Assembly: GCA_030762935.1 (NCBI GenBank)
Contig: CM060898.1
Coordinates: 100,757,281-100,821,280 of the forward strand
Direction: 5' to 3'
Length of the DNA stretch: 64,000 bases
Origin: Hymenopus coronatus
Lineage: Eukaryota > Arthropoda > Insecta > Mantodea > Hymenopodidae
In this document: piece after piece, positions 47,006 through 58,787 of the stretch
Numbering within the stretch: the first letter of the stretch is position 1
Layout: each line of letters starts with the position of its first letter
The notes under the pieces: model-generated
Seen by the model: only the letters and a program-made list of their open reading frames with translations
The model's database searches: none
What the model was told of the DNA's origin: nothing
Translations under genes and position numbers: made by a program

Positions 47006-47893
47006 TTTGATATGTTACACTCATATGATTTTCTCTAGCTGTTCTACAAACTTCATACATAAGATTCTTCTTCTTTCTTCACCTTGCTAATCGTGATACT
47101 CATTAGCACAATGTTCTTATTATTTAGTTCCGTATAAGTAGGAAGAAAATAAGGGAATACACTAGGTTATACCAATAGTCAAATTTTTAAAACCTGTCGT
47201 TATGCTATGTCATTGCAAATCGCTTCTTTTCTTGGCCAGGAGTAGAACAAAAGAAAAACGGACACTCCCGTCTGAGAAAAGTATAAGTACTTCACAACTG
47301 AAACTAATAACAATGAATACCTCGAAAACGGTAAGCTCCACGAGAAAAATGTATATGACACAACTTGTGTGTTTTAACAAGACCTAACTTTTTTGTATAG
47401 TAAGTTTTTGTCTATCTCTTACGGTTTACTAGTTATGCCAAATTAAGCAAAATTCATCCAGAATAAACAGGTCTTCAGAAGCTATTCCCAGAAAATTCAA
47501 GATATACATTTTATTTGTTAGGTAAATATCTTTAATATATGATATTTTAATCAAAAACGTTAGAGCCATTTTTGAGAAAATAAAAATTTTCCAAAAAAGT
47601 TCCATGTAAAGGGTAGTTTGGGGTGGGGGGATTTTTATCAAAATCTTCCTGTCGCATCCCTGGAAGATACTAAACTTAAATACCAAGTTCGGTATTTTAC
47701 AGACTTTTTGTTTTTGAGTTATCGTGTTCACAGCCACACAGGTACACGGACACACACACACGGACCTTTTTCTGAAAATACTTTTTTTGGATACAGGGGA
47801 TCCTAAAATATATATTTCCGGAGAAATCTCGGTATCGAAGTTTTTGGTGGAGTGCAATACCTTCTCTATACACTATGTGCGTATAGAGAAAGG
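47006..47893 (+). mobile_element. family R copy 41, tandem to copy 39
   Basis: 888 bp. TTTGATATGTTACACTCATA to AGAGAAAGG, separated from copy 39 by nine A. Its 5' half is almost identical to copy 22 (29271), for example GGCCAGGAGTAGAACAAAAG and CACTCCCGTCTGAG. Confidence 0.9.
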
Positions 47894-47895
47894 AA

Positions 47896-47951
47896 AATAA
47901 GTTTTTAACAATAATTTGTTACAGAAACAAACTATGTGAATGGAACACATC
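47896..47951 (-). mobile_element. family R copy 42, 5' terminal scrap
   Basis: AATAAGTTTTTAACAATAAT then ATGTGAATGGAACACATCAA. It abuts copy 41 directly and could be the far end of copy 38. Confidence 0.65.
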
Positions 47952-48607
47952 AATTTGTTTAGAAGCAACTGTACATTGTTCGTGAAATGTGCGTTTGTTC
48001 TCACAACGGAAACAGACGCAGTCTAACCAAAAGACATTGCACCCATGTTATTTAATGTAAGTATTCACATAGAATGTCACAAACTCCAAATGCAGGCATG
48101 CATAGAGGAGGACTTTTGCATTTCTACATTTAAATGTATATTTAAGTTTTTTCTAAAAATTAAATTAAGCGGAATAGTGGAATAAACCTAATTAAGTAGC
48201 CTAAATGGATATCTAACAAATGTATTTCTTCCTTCAGTTTTTGATAGCAGCTGTTGCAAAATTTCACGCCTTATTGCATTCTTACATTGTTTATTACCGG
48301 ACACAAAAAATGTATAAGTTACACTGTTTTCATTTGGAGTCAGCCGATAGTTCTACCTGCAAATGTAAAATGTCAGAAGAAACACCTTTCCACCGCTGTT
48401 CCAGTGCGATCGTCAACATATCAGAAGATACATTCTACAAGAATTACATTGTAAAATTAATTATCAATAGCCATTGCCAAAAATATTCACTAAATCATGT
48501 TACACCTCTGCTTTTATAATCTTTATTTTTTAAATTTATCCAACTATTTAAGTTATTTGTAACAAGTTAATTTGTTTGTTTAATTTTATATATGTATTTA
48601 CCAGCCT
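47952..48607. other. no recognised feature
   Basis: A 99-codon forward frame (48220-48519) has no known domain despite several His/Cys residues. Confidence 0.4.
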
Positions 48608-48870
48608 GTCGCTCTCCGTGGTGTAATAGTTATCTGCTAGTCTCCAATGCTCATGGTTGCGGGTTCAAAACCGGCGGAGGGTGATGAATTTTTATGGACG
48701 TAAAACTCCTTGAAATAGATTCATGAAGTAAATCCATTGATGCCATTATTTGCGCTTAAAAGAAAAGTTTTCTGGGCTAAATACTATCAGTTTCAGTCTG
48801 AAAGTTCTTCTTATGCTGCCATCTGTGGCAATAGGTTAATTCCTCGTCACTATGTTCGCATAAGGCGAAC
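48608..48870 (+). mobile_element. SINE A copy, diverged
   Basis: TCGCTCTCCGTGGTGTAATA head, B-box-like GGGTTCAAAACC, then GATGAATTTTTATGGACG and, near 48820, the CTGCCATCTGTGG module. The body is more diverged than in the copy at 7281. Confidence 0.6.
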
Positions 48871-48934
48871 ACGCAAATAAATTTCATTGGTGAAGAAATC
48901 GTTAGAGGAGGCGAAAGCTCTAAATTCATCCTAA

Positions 48935-49225
48935 TATATCATTTGATGCAATATCGTTCAAATATTTTTTGTAGGAAAATACATATATATCTTGAATTGT
49001 GTGGGAATAACCTCTGAAGTCCTCTCATTCTGAATGTCTTTTTGAGTAATTAGCAAACCGTTAGAGATAGAAAAAAGCTTAACACAAAGGTATGTAGATC
49101 TCTTCAAAAAAAAAAAAAAAAAAAAAAAAATTGTCATGTTTTGTAACGTTAACTATATTCAAAATATTCTTTTTTATTGCTTTGAATTTTCAATATGCAT
49201 TTCGAGAAGTACTTTGCTATTGACT
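48935..49225 (-). mobile_element. family R copy 43, central fragment
   Basis: Starts around ATCATTTGATGCAATATCG and includes TCTTGAATTGTGTGGGAATA. An A run (49107-49130) replaces the usual AACACACAATTT region. Both termini are missing. Confidence 0.6.
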
Positions 49226-49239
49226 TTTCCTTCTTTGCA

Positions 49240-49900
49240 AGTACGTACATTCTAATTGTAGGTAGTGAAGGTATTGTCTTCCACTAAAAATTTGATATCA
49301 AGATTTCTCCGAAAATTCTGTGTTGCGAACCCAAAAAAGAGCATTAGAAAAGAGGTGCTTGTGTATATGTGTGTCTGTTGAAAAGTCTCTTAAATACCAA
49401 ACCTGGTATTTAAGTTCAGTATCTCCAAAGAATGCGACACCCCGAAATTTTCGATTTTCTAAAACTGTCTCAAATGATGTTGATTAAAATTAAAAGTGTT
49501 TATATGGGAAATAAAAAGTATATCCTGAATTTCTTGGGAATAGTCCCTGAAGTTCTCTTCATTCTCAGTGCAGATTTCGTTAAGGCACATAAATTATGTC
49601 TTAAACAGTTTTTGTTTTTTGAGTTAACCGTTTTCGAGATTTCCTTTTTATTTGTTTGATTGAAGTAAAATTAAAATTATCTCAATCGGGAGTTCACATT
49701 TAATTTCATCTCTCTTTTGTTTTACTCCTGACCGCGGAAAGAAAAATAATTTAAATTTTCGCATAGCGACAGCTTAAAAGATTTGACTATCGCTTTAGCC
49801 TATTGTATTTGCTTATTTCCCTTCTACTTACAAGGCACTAAGTAATAATGGCTTTTCTGCACTCTCTATAACAACAGAATACGTCAACAGAAGAAATAAC
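49240..49900 (-). mobile_element. family R copy 44
   Basis: Hairpin side GGTAGTGAAGGTATTGTC, palindrome CCAAACCTGG, GAATGCGACAC, then a deletion to CGAAATTTTCG. The 5' part is eroded after AAGGCACTAAGTAATAAT. Confidence 0.65.
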
Positions 49901-50704
49901 ACTTTGATAATAACCATGCACAGGCATGCACTCTCAACTACACCCACATATTCACACATATACATAACTCATATACCAAGAATCTCTATACAATATTTAC
50001 ACACATACCTTATCTCTTAGTACACGTACTTTCATTAAGTATGTGCCCAGCCTTGGCCAATTTTGGTTATTTAGAATCAAGTCCCAGCATGCTGTCCTCC
50101 GTCTGTTTGAAGCTAAAAGTACTTCCGGTAATAATGTTTTCCTAACATCCTCCATCTATGCGCAATCTTTTCAAAATACGCGTCCAGTTTTCCTAATCCC
50201 CGCATAATGATACAATCCTTCTATTATCATCATCGTCAACCACCTTATGAACTTTCCACCTTCTCAACCCGAGCCACGCTATTCCCACCCCGTTGTGTTT
50301 CATACCCAATTCTAAAATACGAAGGTCACCCTTAAAGTATTGAACGAAAAACAAAAGATATCAACACAAAAATGCATTTACAAGATAACAGTACCTTACT
50401 CAATTTCTCAACGTAATCTCTATTCTGTCAAGACATTTATTGTCACGTGGTACCAGTTTTCCAATGATGATGTTATACTTATTCGGTTTTATGAATGCAC
50501 AAAATGTTCAGCCAATCGAATTTTATGGGCAAATAACGTAAGTGTTTGGAGATAATGCAATGGCTCATAATTTACGAGTAATCAAGGAAGAACTAGTGTG
50601 GAAGACAGAGACTTGAGTGGATGTTTATCAACCATTATGGGAGAGTTGAAGCAAATGTTGACAAAAGAGCTCAGAAATATCGGTATTACACTTTGAACAC
50701 TGCA
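49901..50704. other. no recognised feature
   Basis: Sequence with a CA-rich, non-repetitive part near 49920-50010. No gene evidence. Confidence 0.45.
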
Positions 50705-50880
50705 CATGACTTTTTGGGTGGAAAAGATTTCCCAGCCGATGAAGACCTCATAATGGCAGTGGCATTTGTCTCAGATCTTTAGCGATGGAAGAGTGTAACA
50801 TCTGTATTGAAAAACCGGTCCACGTGACAATAAATACCTTGATAGCAATGACGATTACGTTAAGAGATAAGAGTAAATAC
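50705..50880 (+). pseudogene. mariner-like transposase C-terminal remnant
   Basis: The forward frame reads FLGGKDFPADEDLIMAV, matching the conserved F.GGK.F..DEE...AV segment near the end of mariner transposases. After stops and a shift it reads KYLDSNDDYVKR, matching the terminal K.D...GDYVEK motif. The catalytic motifs upstream are absent. Confidence 0.6.
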
Positions 50881-50969
50881 TGAACTGAACTTTGTAAATA
50901 AGTCGTTATTATTTAATTATGCCAAATCGTTCGAAACTTTCTGGATGGTCCTTGTATATGTCTATTTTT

Positions 50970-51798
50970 ACTTTCTCTATACGTACTATGTACACACTGT
51001 ATAGAGAAGGTATTGTACTCCACCCAAAAATTCGATACCGAGATTTCACCGGAAATATATGTTTTAGGGTCCCCAATATCCAAAAAAGGCATTTTCACAA
51101 AAAGGTCCGTGTGTATGTGTCCGTGTGTCAGTGTGTCTGTGTGTCACGATAACTCAAAAACGAAAAGTCGGTAAAATACCAAACTTGGTATTTAAGTTTA
51201 GCATCTTCCAGGGATGCGACACGAAGATTTTGAGAACCCCCCACTCCCAACTACCCTTTACATGGAACTTTTTTCGAAAATTTTGATTATCTTAAAAATG
51301 GTTTTAACGATTTTGATTAAAATTTCGTATATTAAACGCATTTACCTGAAAAATAAAATGTATATCTTGAATTTTGTAGGAATAGCCTCTGTAGAGTAGT
51401 CTATTCTGGATGAATTTTACGGAATTTTGAATAACTGCTAAACCGTAAGAGATGGACAAAAACTTACTACACAAAAAATGTAGAGCACAATAAAACACAC
51501 AATTAATGTTATAAACATTTTTTTCGTGGAGTTCGTCGTTTTTGAGACATTCCTTATTTTATGTTTCTGCTATGAAAAATTTATATTTTTCTCATACAGA
51601 AACTTGTCAACTCCGATCCATATAAACAAAGGAACATAATGGTAGTCCCTTATTTCGCTCCTACTTACAAGGAAGCAAATAATAAGACTATTTCTGCTAA
51701 TTTTTTCTGATTAGCATAAAGTAAATAGAAGTATAAGCTTTTTAAGAATAATGTGTTGTAGGGTTATAGAGAAAGTCATGTGAATGGTACACATAAGA
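50970..51798 (-). mobile_element. family R copy 45, full length
   Basis: 829 bp. Five T before ACTTTCTCTATACG; hairpin TACTATGTACACACTGTA; GT run interrupted; 5' end GGTACACATAAGA followed by six T. Very similar to copies 29 and 40. Confidence 0.9.
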
Positions 51799-52439
51799 TT
51801 TTTTCATTTTGTAGCTCAAATGAGGATTTTTTTTATCTACATTCAGATTTTATTTCCGTTAAATTGACACATTCTGTACACTGAAGGAGGCGCCGGAGCT
51901 GCTATAATTTCTTTCAACTTCTGCTGCGTAGCAATTAGCACCATCTTTCAGAAATAATTTACCATCCTTTGTTGCATATATGTGGAGTGTTTCTTTTCGT
52001 TTAAACCGTCATTCAACTGCAAATAAATAATACGGTGATAAAATATGAGTTTCTGCCGCTGTTAATGAGGCGGTAAGAACAAAAGACTCTAGTTCTGAAG
52101 TACTGAAAGACTTTGTGTAGAGAGCACTAATTGGTCTATCAACGGCAGCGAACCTTCTCTGTGGGTCAACTGCACGTGACGGATATGAGGTGAGTTCGGT
52201 AAACAGAAGCGACCAGCAATTACACCTCTTCAAGTCGCCAAATGTCCTCTAACACTTATCATTAGCGTTCCTCCCTCTCTTCCTTGACCGCCATGCTTAA
52301 TGTGGTCTCTATTAGTGGCAATAATCGCACTGCCGAAGAATTTTAGGAATTCACTTCAAGAATGCGACCCGATCATTAGAGGGAGGAGGATTCCTCTGCA
52401 CTAAAACTATGCACTTACACTGAAAAAACGTTCTAAAAA
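51799..52439. other. no recognised feature
   Basis: No frame above 75 codons and no repeat match. Confidence 0.45.
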
Positions 52440-52708
52440 CCTGATGTGTTCCATTCACATAATTTTCTCTAGTTTATAACTAAAACGTTCAACTCTACAA
52501 GAAAAGCATATATGACAAAATTATGTGTTTTAACGAGATCTACATCTTTCGCAGTAAGTTTTTGCCTGTATCTTACGCTTTAACCATTAGACAAAATTCT
52601 GTAAAAATGGTCCAGAATAAAGAGTTCTTCAGATGCTATTCCCAGAAAATCAAAATATACATTTTATTTGTGATGTAAATTTATTTAATATACGGTATTT
52701 TAATCAAC
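52440..52708 (+). mobile_element. family R copy 46, deleted
   Basis: CCTGATGTGTTCCATTCACA then a deletion after TTTTCTCTAGTTTATAAC to the AACGTTCAACTCTAC block. It stops at GGTATTTTAATCAAC. Confidence 0.65.
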
Positions 52709-52804
52709 ATGGATTTTTTTTTAAATTTGTATTTTATCAAAAATGGCTGTAACCATTTGGATAAATTCCGATTATTAAACATATTAAAAAGCCTGTATAT
52801 TTTG

Positions 52805-52910
52805 AATTTCCCGGAAATATTAAATATTAAACTTATTTATATATATTAATGTATAATATATTTATATTATTAATACATATATTTATTATTAATTTAACTA
52901 TTAATTAACA
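52805..52910. repeat. AT-only low-complexity tract
   Basis: Almost pure A/T with repeated TTATATATATTAATG-like words, probably an expansion within R copy 47. Confidence 0.8.
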
Positions 52911-52934
52911 GCTTAAATTGCTCTTCTTCATTCT

Positions 52935-53152
52935 ATGCTACTGTTTAACGCCCGCTTTTACTACAGTGGCATGCAGGCAATGGCACATGATATATGGAGT
53001 GAAGATGGAGCACTTATGGAATGCAATGGCGGGAGAACCCGGAGAAAACCCACCCCTGCGCCGCTTTGTCCACCACAAATCACACATACGGTCGCCTGAG
53101 TTCACCTTGGAGAGAGGTGAGTGGTCTAGGCACTCGCCCATGGCGCGAAACC
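52935..53152 (-). mobile_element. SINE D copy with 10-bp target duplication
   Basis: TCTTCATTCT at 52925-52934 and 53153-53162. Reverse-strand SINE D with small deletions (AACCCGGAGAAAACCCACCC). The B-box is damaged. It is the most diverged of the four D copies. Confidence 0.85.
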
Positions 53153-53641
53153 TCTTCATTCTGAATGACGTTTTCTTAAATAGTAAAAACTGTAAGAGAT
53201 AAACTCTTTAATTAAATAAAAAAGACAGAAAAAAGTAGTTCTTGTCAAAACACATAACTTATATCATATACATTTTTGTTGTGGAGCAACCATTTCCGAG
53301 ATATTCCTTGTTATTGGTTTCAATTTTAAAATATTTGTAATTTTCTCAAAGAGGAAGTTACAGAGTTTTGCTTTTTTATCTTTTCTTTTTCTTGTTTTAC
53401 TCTTAACCATGCGAAAAAGCGGATTTCAATGACAATCGCTTAACGGTAGTTTTTAAAATATCTGACTATCGCTTTAGCATAGTGATTTCCCTTAGTTCAC
53501 TTCTACTTATAAGGAATTAAGTAATACGACAATTTTTGATAATATTTATCTGTATTAGCACGGACTTGATAGAAGAATAAGCCCTATAACAATCATTTGT
53601 TAGAGAGATGTAGAGAAAGTCATGTAAAGGATTACTGATAT

Positions 53642-55319
53642 TAAGATTTTTATACTGAATGGTTTTCGAAACCTTAGGGCATAGATAGAAAATCAACACT
53701 TAGCTGATCCTCAGCTTTACTTCGGGCTCTAAGGTCATTTAAAGAACGTACAATACACTTGCTTCCTAGCATTCTATTTTATAAAACAGTATTTTTCCCT
53801 AAACTGCATTTTCACAATGTTCCACCTGTCTCAGTTTTTATTTAAATACAACTAAAATTCCCCAGAATGCGCGGAGTGTTTATTGTAATATTACAGACGA
53901 CAAAATTATCCTAACACCAATAATAATTTTTTAACAAATATTTTTTGAAAATATATTGGTTTTGGAGATTTCACATTTTTAACTTTAAAAATGAATAATT
54001 TAGTAATCAAAGTTATTGTAATATCACGAGTAAAATTTGTGTGTGTGTGTGTTTCAAAATTCCAATTAAAAACTGCCAAACGATTTTCTCAGATTTTGAG
54101 GCCCGTGGAACATTTTGATTATGCAATATATCTACACGATAAATTTTATGAAATAATTTATATTTTTCAAAGTATTTATCCAATTGAATGAAATTTGGTG
54201 ATCGTATTAACATAAGAGCAATGCAATCATAGTAAAATTTTCATAAAACATCTATTCAAAAATATAGACATTTGGAATTTCACTCTAAGTGTCTCTTAAG
54301 GAAGCTGTTATTGATATTCTTATATTATTTTATACTGTAAATTTTGACTGAATCTTGGTTTACATTATGTGTAACTAATTTGTACTTTACTATCCGTACT
54401 GAATTTGTCTTAGCTGCCTAAAGTCAATCACTTGAGTGGCTGGTATAATATGAAGGTTTTAAAATAAATCCCCCCGGCCCAAACTGGCATGGCAGATCTT
54501 TGCTATTTCTGATTTAATAAAAATAGCTATTAAGATTTGAAACCAAAGATAATGCTAGTGGCCTTGCTTATGGAACCACCATATTCAACCGTTGCTAATA
54601 GGTAATTTGATTTTCCGTAAGAAATATTTTGATTATTCATCGCTGTGAAAATATATTAGGGCCAATCAACAAAGACTGAAACCAATTATTCCAAGTTAAT
54701 ATACAGATCTCGTTTGACTGACATGTGTTGGCACTTTATAGCTCTAGAGCTTATATTTCTGTCAGAGACAAGCCAAATTTTAATGAAATAATTGCAAATG
54801 CAAAAGAATCTAATTAAAATAGAGTGCTGCTTGTATTGTTTTACTGTAGTCTAAATAGTAATAAATTATAAAATATATCTAAGAATCAGAAACCATCAGT
54901 TCACTTCTTGGCTGCTTGTTTCTCCATCAATGTGATGTTAGCCGACTTCGCGGGTTGCGTGTCAAGTAGTTCCATATTTGTTTGGTGTTTCCTTGTGTAG
55001 AAGTTGTAGCGGGGATCTTTCATAGAGGCGCATCCTATATACTCCATCAATTCCCATTATAACATTAAACATTGGTTCAGTTTTGTATATCTGAATTATT
55101 TTCAGGCCAGTCGTATAGAGAACTAACAGGGTGGAGTCAAAATTGATTATCTAACGGAAAGAAAATATTTTTGAGATCTAGGGGAAAGAGCCACTTTTTA
55201 TGCACGTTAAGATGGTGCATGTGTGAAATGGTGCATGGAAATTGTGAAAAAGTAGAAAATAATTGTTTTACATTATAAAATAATACTAATTATAAACTTT
55301 CAGAAAATACATCGTTTTT
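53642..55319. other. long AT-rich stretch, nothing recognised
   Basis: 1.7 kb without R or SINE copies and with only short frames. A short GT run at about 54040-54052. No gene evidence. Confidence 0.5.
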
Positions 55320-55337
55320 ACTTTCTCTAATACATAA

Positions 55338-55634
55338 GTGGTCGTCTCCTTAGAGCGGTGGTAGTGCAGCTGCTTGCCAAGTGGGAGACCTGGTTCGAAT
55401 CCCAGTACTGGAATGGGGATTTTTCCTGGCCAATTGAGGAGCTACTTGATTAAGAAGTAGTGGCTCCAGGTCACGAGGACCGCATTAACCGGCGCATTCA
55501 AGGCGCTGACCACGTCTCATCCTCCAATACTGCACCACATCCATGACGTTTGTCATGGACCGAGATAGGGGACGCAGCGGCCGGGCGGTAGACCAAGGTT
55601 CCTTGTGAGCTGCCGTGCCATTATAGTTATTAGT
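55338..55634 (+). mobile_element. SINE E with 10-bp target duplication
   Basis: TAATACATAA at 55328-55337 and 55635-55644. Head with A-box-like GCGGTGGTAGTGCAGCTG and B-box CTGGTTCGAATCCCAG. The roughly 220-bp body includes CAGGTCACGAGGACCGCATT and ends near GAGCTGCCGTGCC. Single copy in this window. Confidence 0.88.
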
Positions 55635-55767
55635 TAATACATAAATACAATGTACATAGTAGATGGAGAATGTATTGTATTCCACCCAAGTCAATATTTG
55701 CCGGAAGTACGTTTTGAAAGCCCCTGAATACAAAGAAACCACTTTTAGAAAAATGTTCATGTGTGGT

Positions 55768-55805
<38 letters not shown>

Positions 55806-55833
55806 ACACACACTCTGTGCGTGTGTGTGTGTG
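55768..55833. repeat. compound (TC)n (CA)n (GT)n microsatellite
   Basis: At the R microsatellite position of copy 48, but uniquely begun by a 23-bp TC run. Confidence 0.9.
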
Positions 55834-56541
55834 CATAGTATAACTAAAAAACCGAAAGTCGGTTAAATACTAAATTTGATATTTAAGTTTAGCATCTTTC
55901 TAGGATGCGACTTGAACATTTTCAGGAAAATTCCCCCACCTAAAACTGCCCTTTGCATGGAAGATTTTTCGAAATTATAGATTTTGTAAAAATGGCTCCA
56001 ACAATTTGTATTAAAAGTAGTGTGTTAAGCATGTTTACAAGGTAAATAAAATGTACCTATATCCCGAATTTCTTGGGAAGTGCCCATTAAGTCCTCTTCA
56101 TTCTGAATGAGTTTTGCATATCTGGTAAAGCTAAGAATGTACACAAAGGATTAAGGCTCGTCAAAACACACAATTTATATCATGTCATATATATATATAT
56201 ATATATATTATATCATATATAGCTTTTTATATGCTAACCATTTCCGAGATATCCCCTGATATTGGTTTCAGCTTTAAAATACTTGAAACTTTTCTCAAAG
56301 CCGATTCCTCATTATTTTCATATTTCTTTTGTTTTATCCTGGTCATAGAAACAGAACCATATTTCAAAGACAGCTTTTAAAAGATTTGACTATCGCGTTA
56401 GCCCAGTGTATTTCCCTTCTACTTACGAGGAAGCAAGTAATACGACAATTTCTGGCACTGTTTAACCTGATTAGCGTGTTGCAGATAAAGGGAGCATAGT
56501 TTGTTTGCAGAAGAGATAAAGAATGTCATGTGAATGGAACA

Positions 56542-57441
56542 TTTTTTTACTAATTTGTATACACGTTTTACACTGCCTCTCAAAAATACATTAAAGAAAA
56601 TTGCATACCTATATTTTTTTCGAAGTAAAGTTCGAATTTTGAGAAATAATTTATTAAGTTTTGAAAATAAAGCATTTTGAAGAGTTTTTCTAAAATGATA
56701 AGTTGATATAAACAATAATAATATCTATAAGGATATAGTTTTATTTTGCTTTTTTTTTTTTTTATCCTGGCAGATGCTCATGGTACGGTAAATAGTTTTT
56801 TTTCTTCTTCTTCTGTTTTTACACCTTTATCACAGGTGAATTCTTCTATGAGGTTACAATTTTAGTTCTCCTAACACTATTTTCGTTATATAGTTTGCTT
56901 TAGTTTTTAGATTGATCTCGTAGATTTTGCCATGAGTAGATATTTTATATATGATTAGTTTTGGATTACTTTTATATCTTGGTTATCGCCTCGAATGTTT
57001 TTTTTTAAGGGTACTGATATCCTAGTGGGCGTGAGGCAGGAACTGGTGACGTACCTTGTGATGCTGGGCTGCGCAGCGACAACTGGTCCTCTCTCCGGCG
57101 TTGCAGCTGCTAAAGTCGATTCTTGATGCTCCTCGACTATTGGTGGACTCAGCGACAAGCAATTGAGACTTATTTATGTCTAGCTCAGGTATTGAGCTAC
57201 GATGATCTCCAAGGAGTGGTTCGGGAAATTAACTTAAAATAACGTCGGCATTTTTCGTTCAGTCAAGGTTTATTTCTCTTCACAAGCGTTCCCGAGAAAG
57301 TTCCTGTCGCGATTATGTTCCGACAATTTCCCTCGAACAAGGGCGTAACGCGCAAAAAGGTAACTAAAATTTACGCGGCGACGAGTGCAACTGTTACATG
57401 CAGAATAATTGTAGACACGTCAACTTTCTACCGTGGCTCCC
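56542..57441. other. no recognised feature
   Basis: Begins AT-rich and becomes GC-richer after about 57020. No domain-bearing frame. Confidence 0.45.
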
Positions 57442-57615
57442 TTGTTTCCAGCGTCGCAGGTTACGCGTGACATTACTTTTCCAACTGCGTGAATCACATT
57501 AATAACTTTACTATATTTACGCGGATTCTTGTTTCGAGCGTCACAGGTTCTGCGTGTAGTTACATTCCAACTGCCTGAAAATTGGGGCGAATACTCTACA
57601 TTTATTGCAAATTCT
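57442..57615 (+). repeat. diverged 87-bp tandem pair
   Basis: TTGTTTCCAGCGTCGCAGGT at 57442 and TTGTTTCGAGCGTCACAGGT at 57529 begin two units. Each unit continues with a TACGCGTG-like word, TTCCAACTGC, and an ATTTACGC/ATTTATTGC end followed by AAATTC or GGATTC. Confidence 0.7.
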
Positions 57616-58358
57616 ACTCACGCGCAAAACTCTCAACTTGTAATCTCATTGGCCCATGTTTGGCGCCGAAAGTAGCTTGGGGTGCTTTTCTGCCGTGACG
57701 TGTTTAATTCTAATTGGTCAATGTGTCTTTCACGTGATTCTTGACCTAAATTTTCTTGTGGTTCCCCGATTTATATATCACCTTCACTTTCTCTTACGGA
57801 GACGTGACCACATAATAGCCTCTTTCCCCTCTTGCAATATACAAAGAAATAGTGTAAACTACTGAATTCGTCGCTTGAGAACTCTCGGGTGTAAGTTGGA
57901 AACGCGTTCTAGGAACAATCTCTCTGAACATCCAATATACAATAAATACATGACATCTTACTTAGTAATTAACCTAAACAATTTAATCAACTAAAATATA
58001 GGCTATGCGCTTATTCACCTGGGCGACAATCCGTCTCAGGCGTCCTTAAACCCAATTATTATATTTATTTACTATAAAAGTTATATATGAATACTCTCGA
58101 AAAAACATCCTATAAAGCATTTTTATTATAAAATTAATTTATATACATACTATTATTATTTAAATAACCGTACAAGTTATAATTTGATTCGTCTTGTAAT
58201 CGGCTTACCCCCCGTATTTGTAGGACTGAAACCCCCATAGGACTTACAAGCCAATGCCTAATGGTAGAAACCTGTCGGCAGCCTACGGAATCCCATGGCC
58301 GCTCTCGCCAAAGTGCCTAGCCTTTATATATGAAGGCCGTTTTTTTTATTTTCAACCT
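57616..58358. other. no recognised feature
   Basis: Unassigned. The short segment 58190-58320 is GC-richer. Confidence 0.45.
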
Positions 58359-58787
58359 CCGATAAATGAAAGACAAGTTCACAGAAAACAATTATTTTAT
58401 TACTAAAAGTAATGGTTACTTTTCAACATAATCACCAAAAAAGTTGAGACATTTATCGTACCTGTGCACAAACTTTGCAATACCCGCTTCAAAAGATGTT
58501 GCTGCCAATGATTTCAAAAGAGCATTGACGTTGTTTTGAAGATCTTCGTTGGTTTGAAAGTGCTGTCCTCCTAGCCACGTCTTCAGTTCAGGGAAAAGGC
58601 GAAAGTCGCTAGGTGCCAGGTCAGGACTGTATGGCGGATGATCGAAAATGTCTTATTGAAATTGTTTAAGGAACTGATGGGTTGTGCCAGCAGTTTGTGG
58701 ACGAGCGTTGTCATGGACCAACACAATTCCTGAAGTCAGCATTCCTCTTCGTTTGTTTTGAATGGCTCTCCGCAAACGTCGTAAAGT
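58359..58787 (-). pseudogene. mariner-like transposase 3' half (left arm and loop)
   Basis: The reverse strand reads GIVLVHDNARPQTAGTTHQF (HDNARP motif near 58697-58717), then a stop where Trp is usual. It continues HPPYSPDLAPSDFRLFPELK (58600-58640), the GGQHFQTNEDLQ segment, and a C-terminus ending FFGDYVEK with a stop at 58416-58418. Two of the three catalytic acidic motifs are covered. The N-terminal DNA-binding half is absent. The AT-rich 3' flank continues to CCGATA at 58359. Confidence 0.85.

Larger units (their letters stand above)
52725..53641 (-). mobile_element. family R copy 47, hosts AT tract and SINE D
   Basis: From TATTTTATCAAAAATGGCTG to GTAGAGAAAGTCATG near 53620. An AT-only tract (52805-52910) and SINE D (52935-53152) interrupt it. 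The hairpin half is missing. Confidence 0.7.
55320..56541 (-). mobile_element. family R copy 48, hosts SINE E
   Basis: The hairpin is split by SINE E. It resumes at ATACAATGTACATAGTAG, then a TC/CA/GT compound microsatellite, CTCTAACG-equivalent blocks, an AT microsatellite near 56188-56210, and the 5' end TGTGAATGGAACA near 56541. Confidence 0.8.

Noticed and set aside
55485..55811. Reverse frame with Arg-Glu repeats
   Set aside because: Translation of the TC microsatellite and SINE E body.
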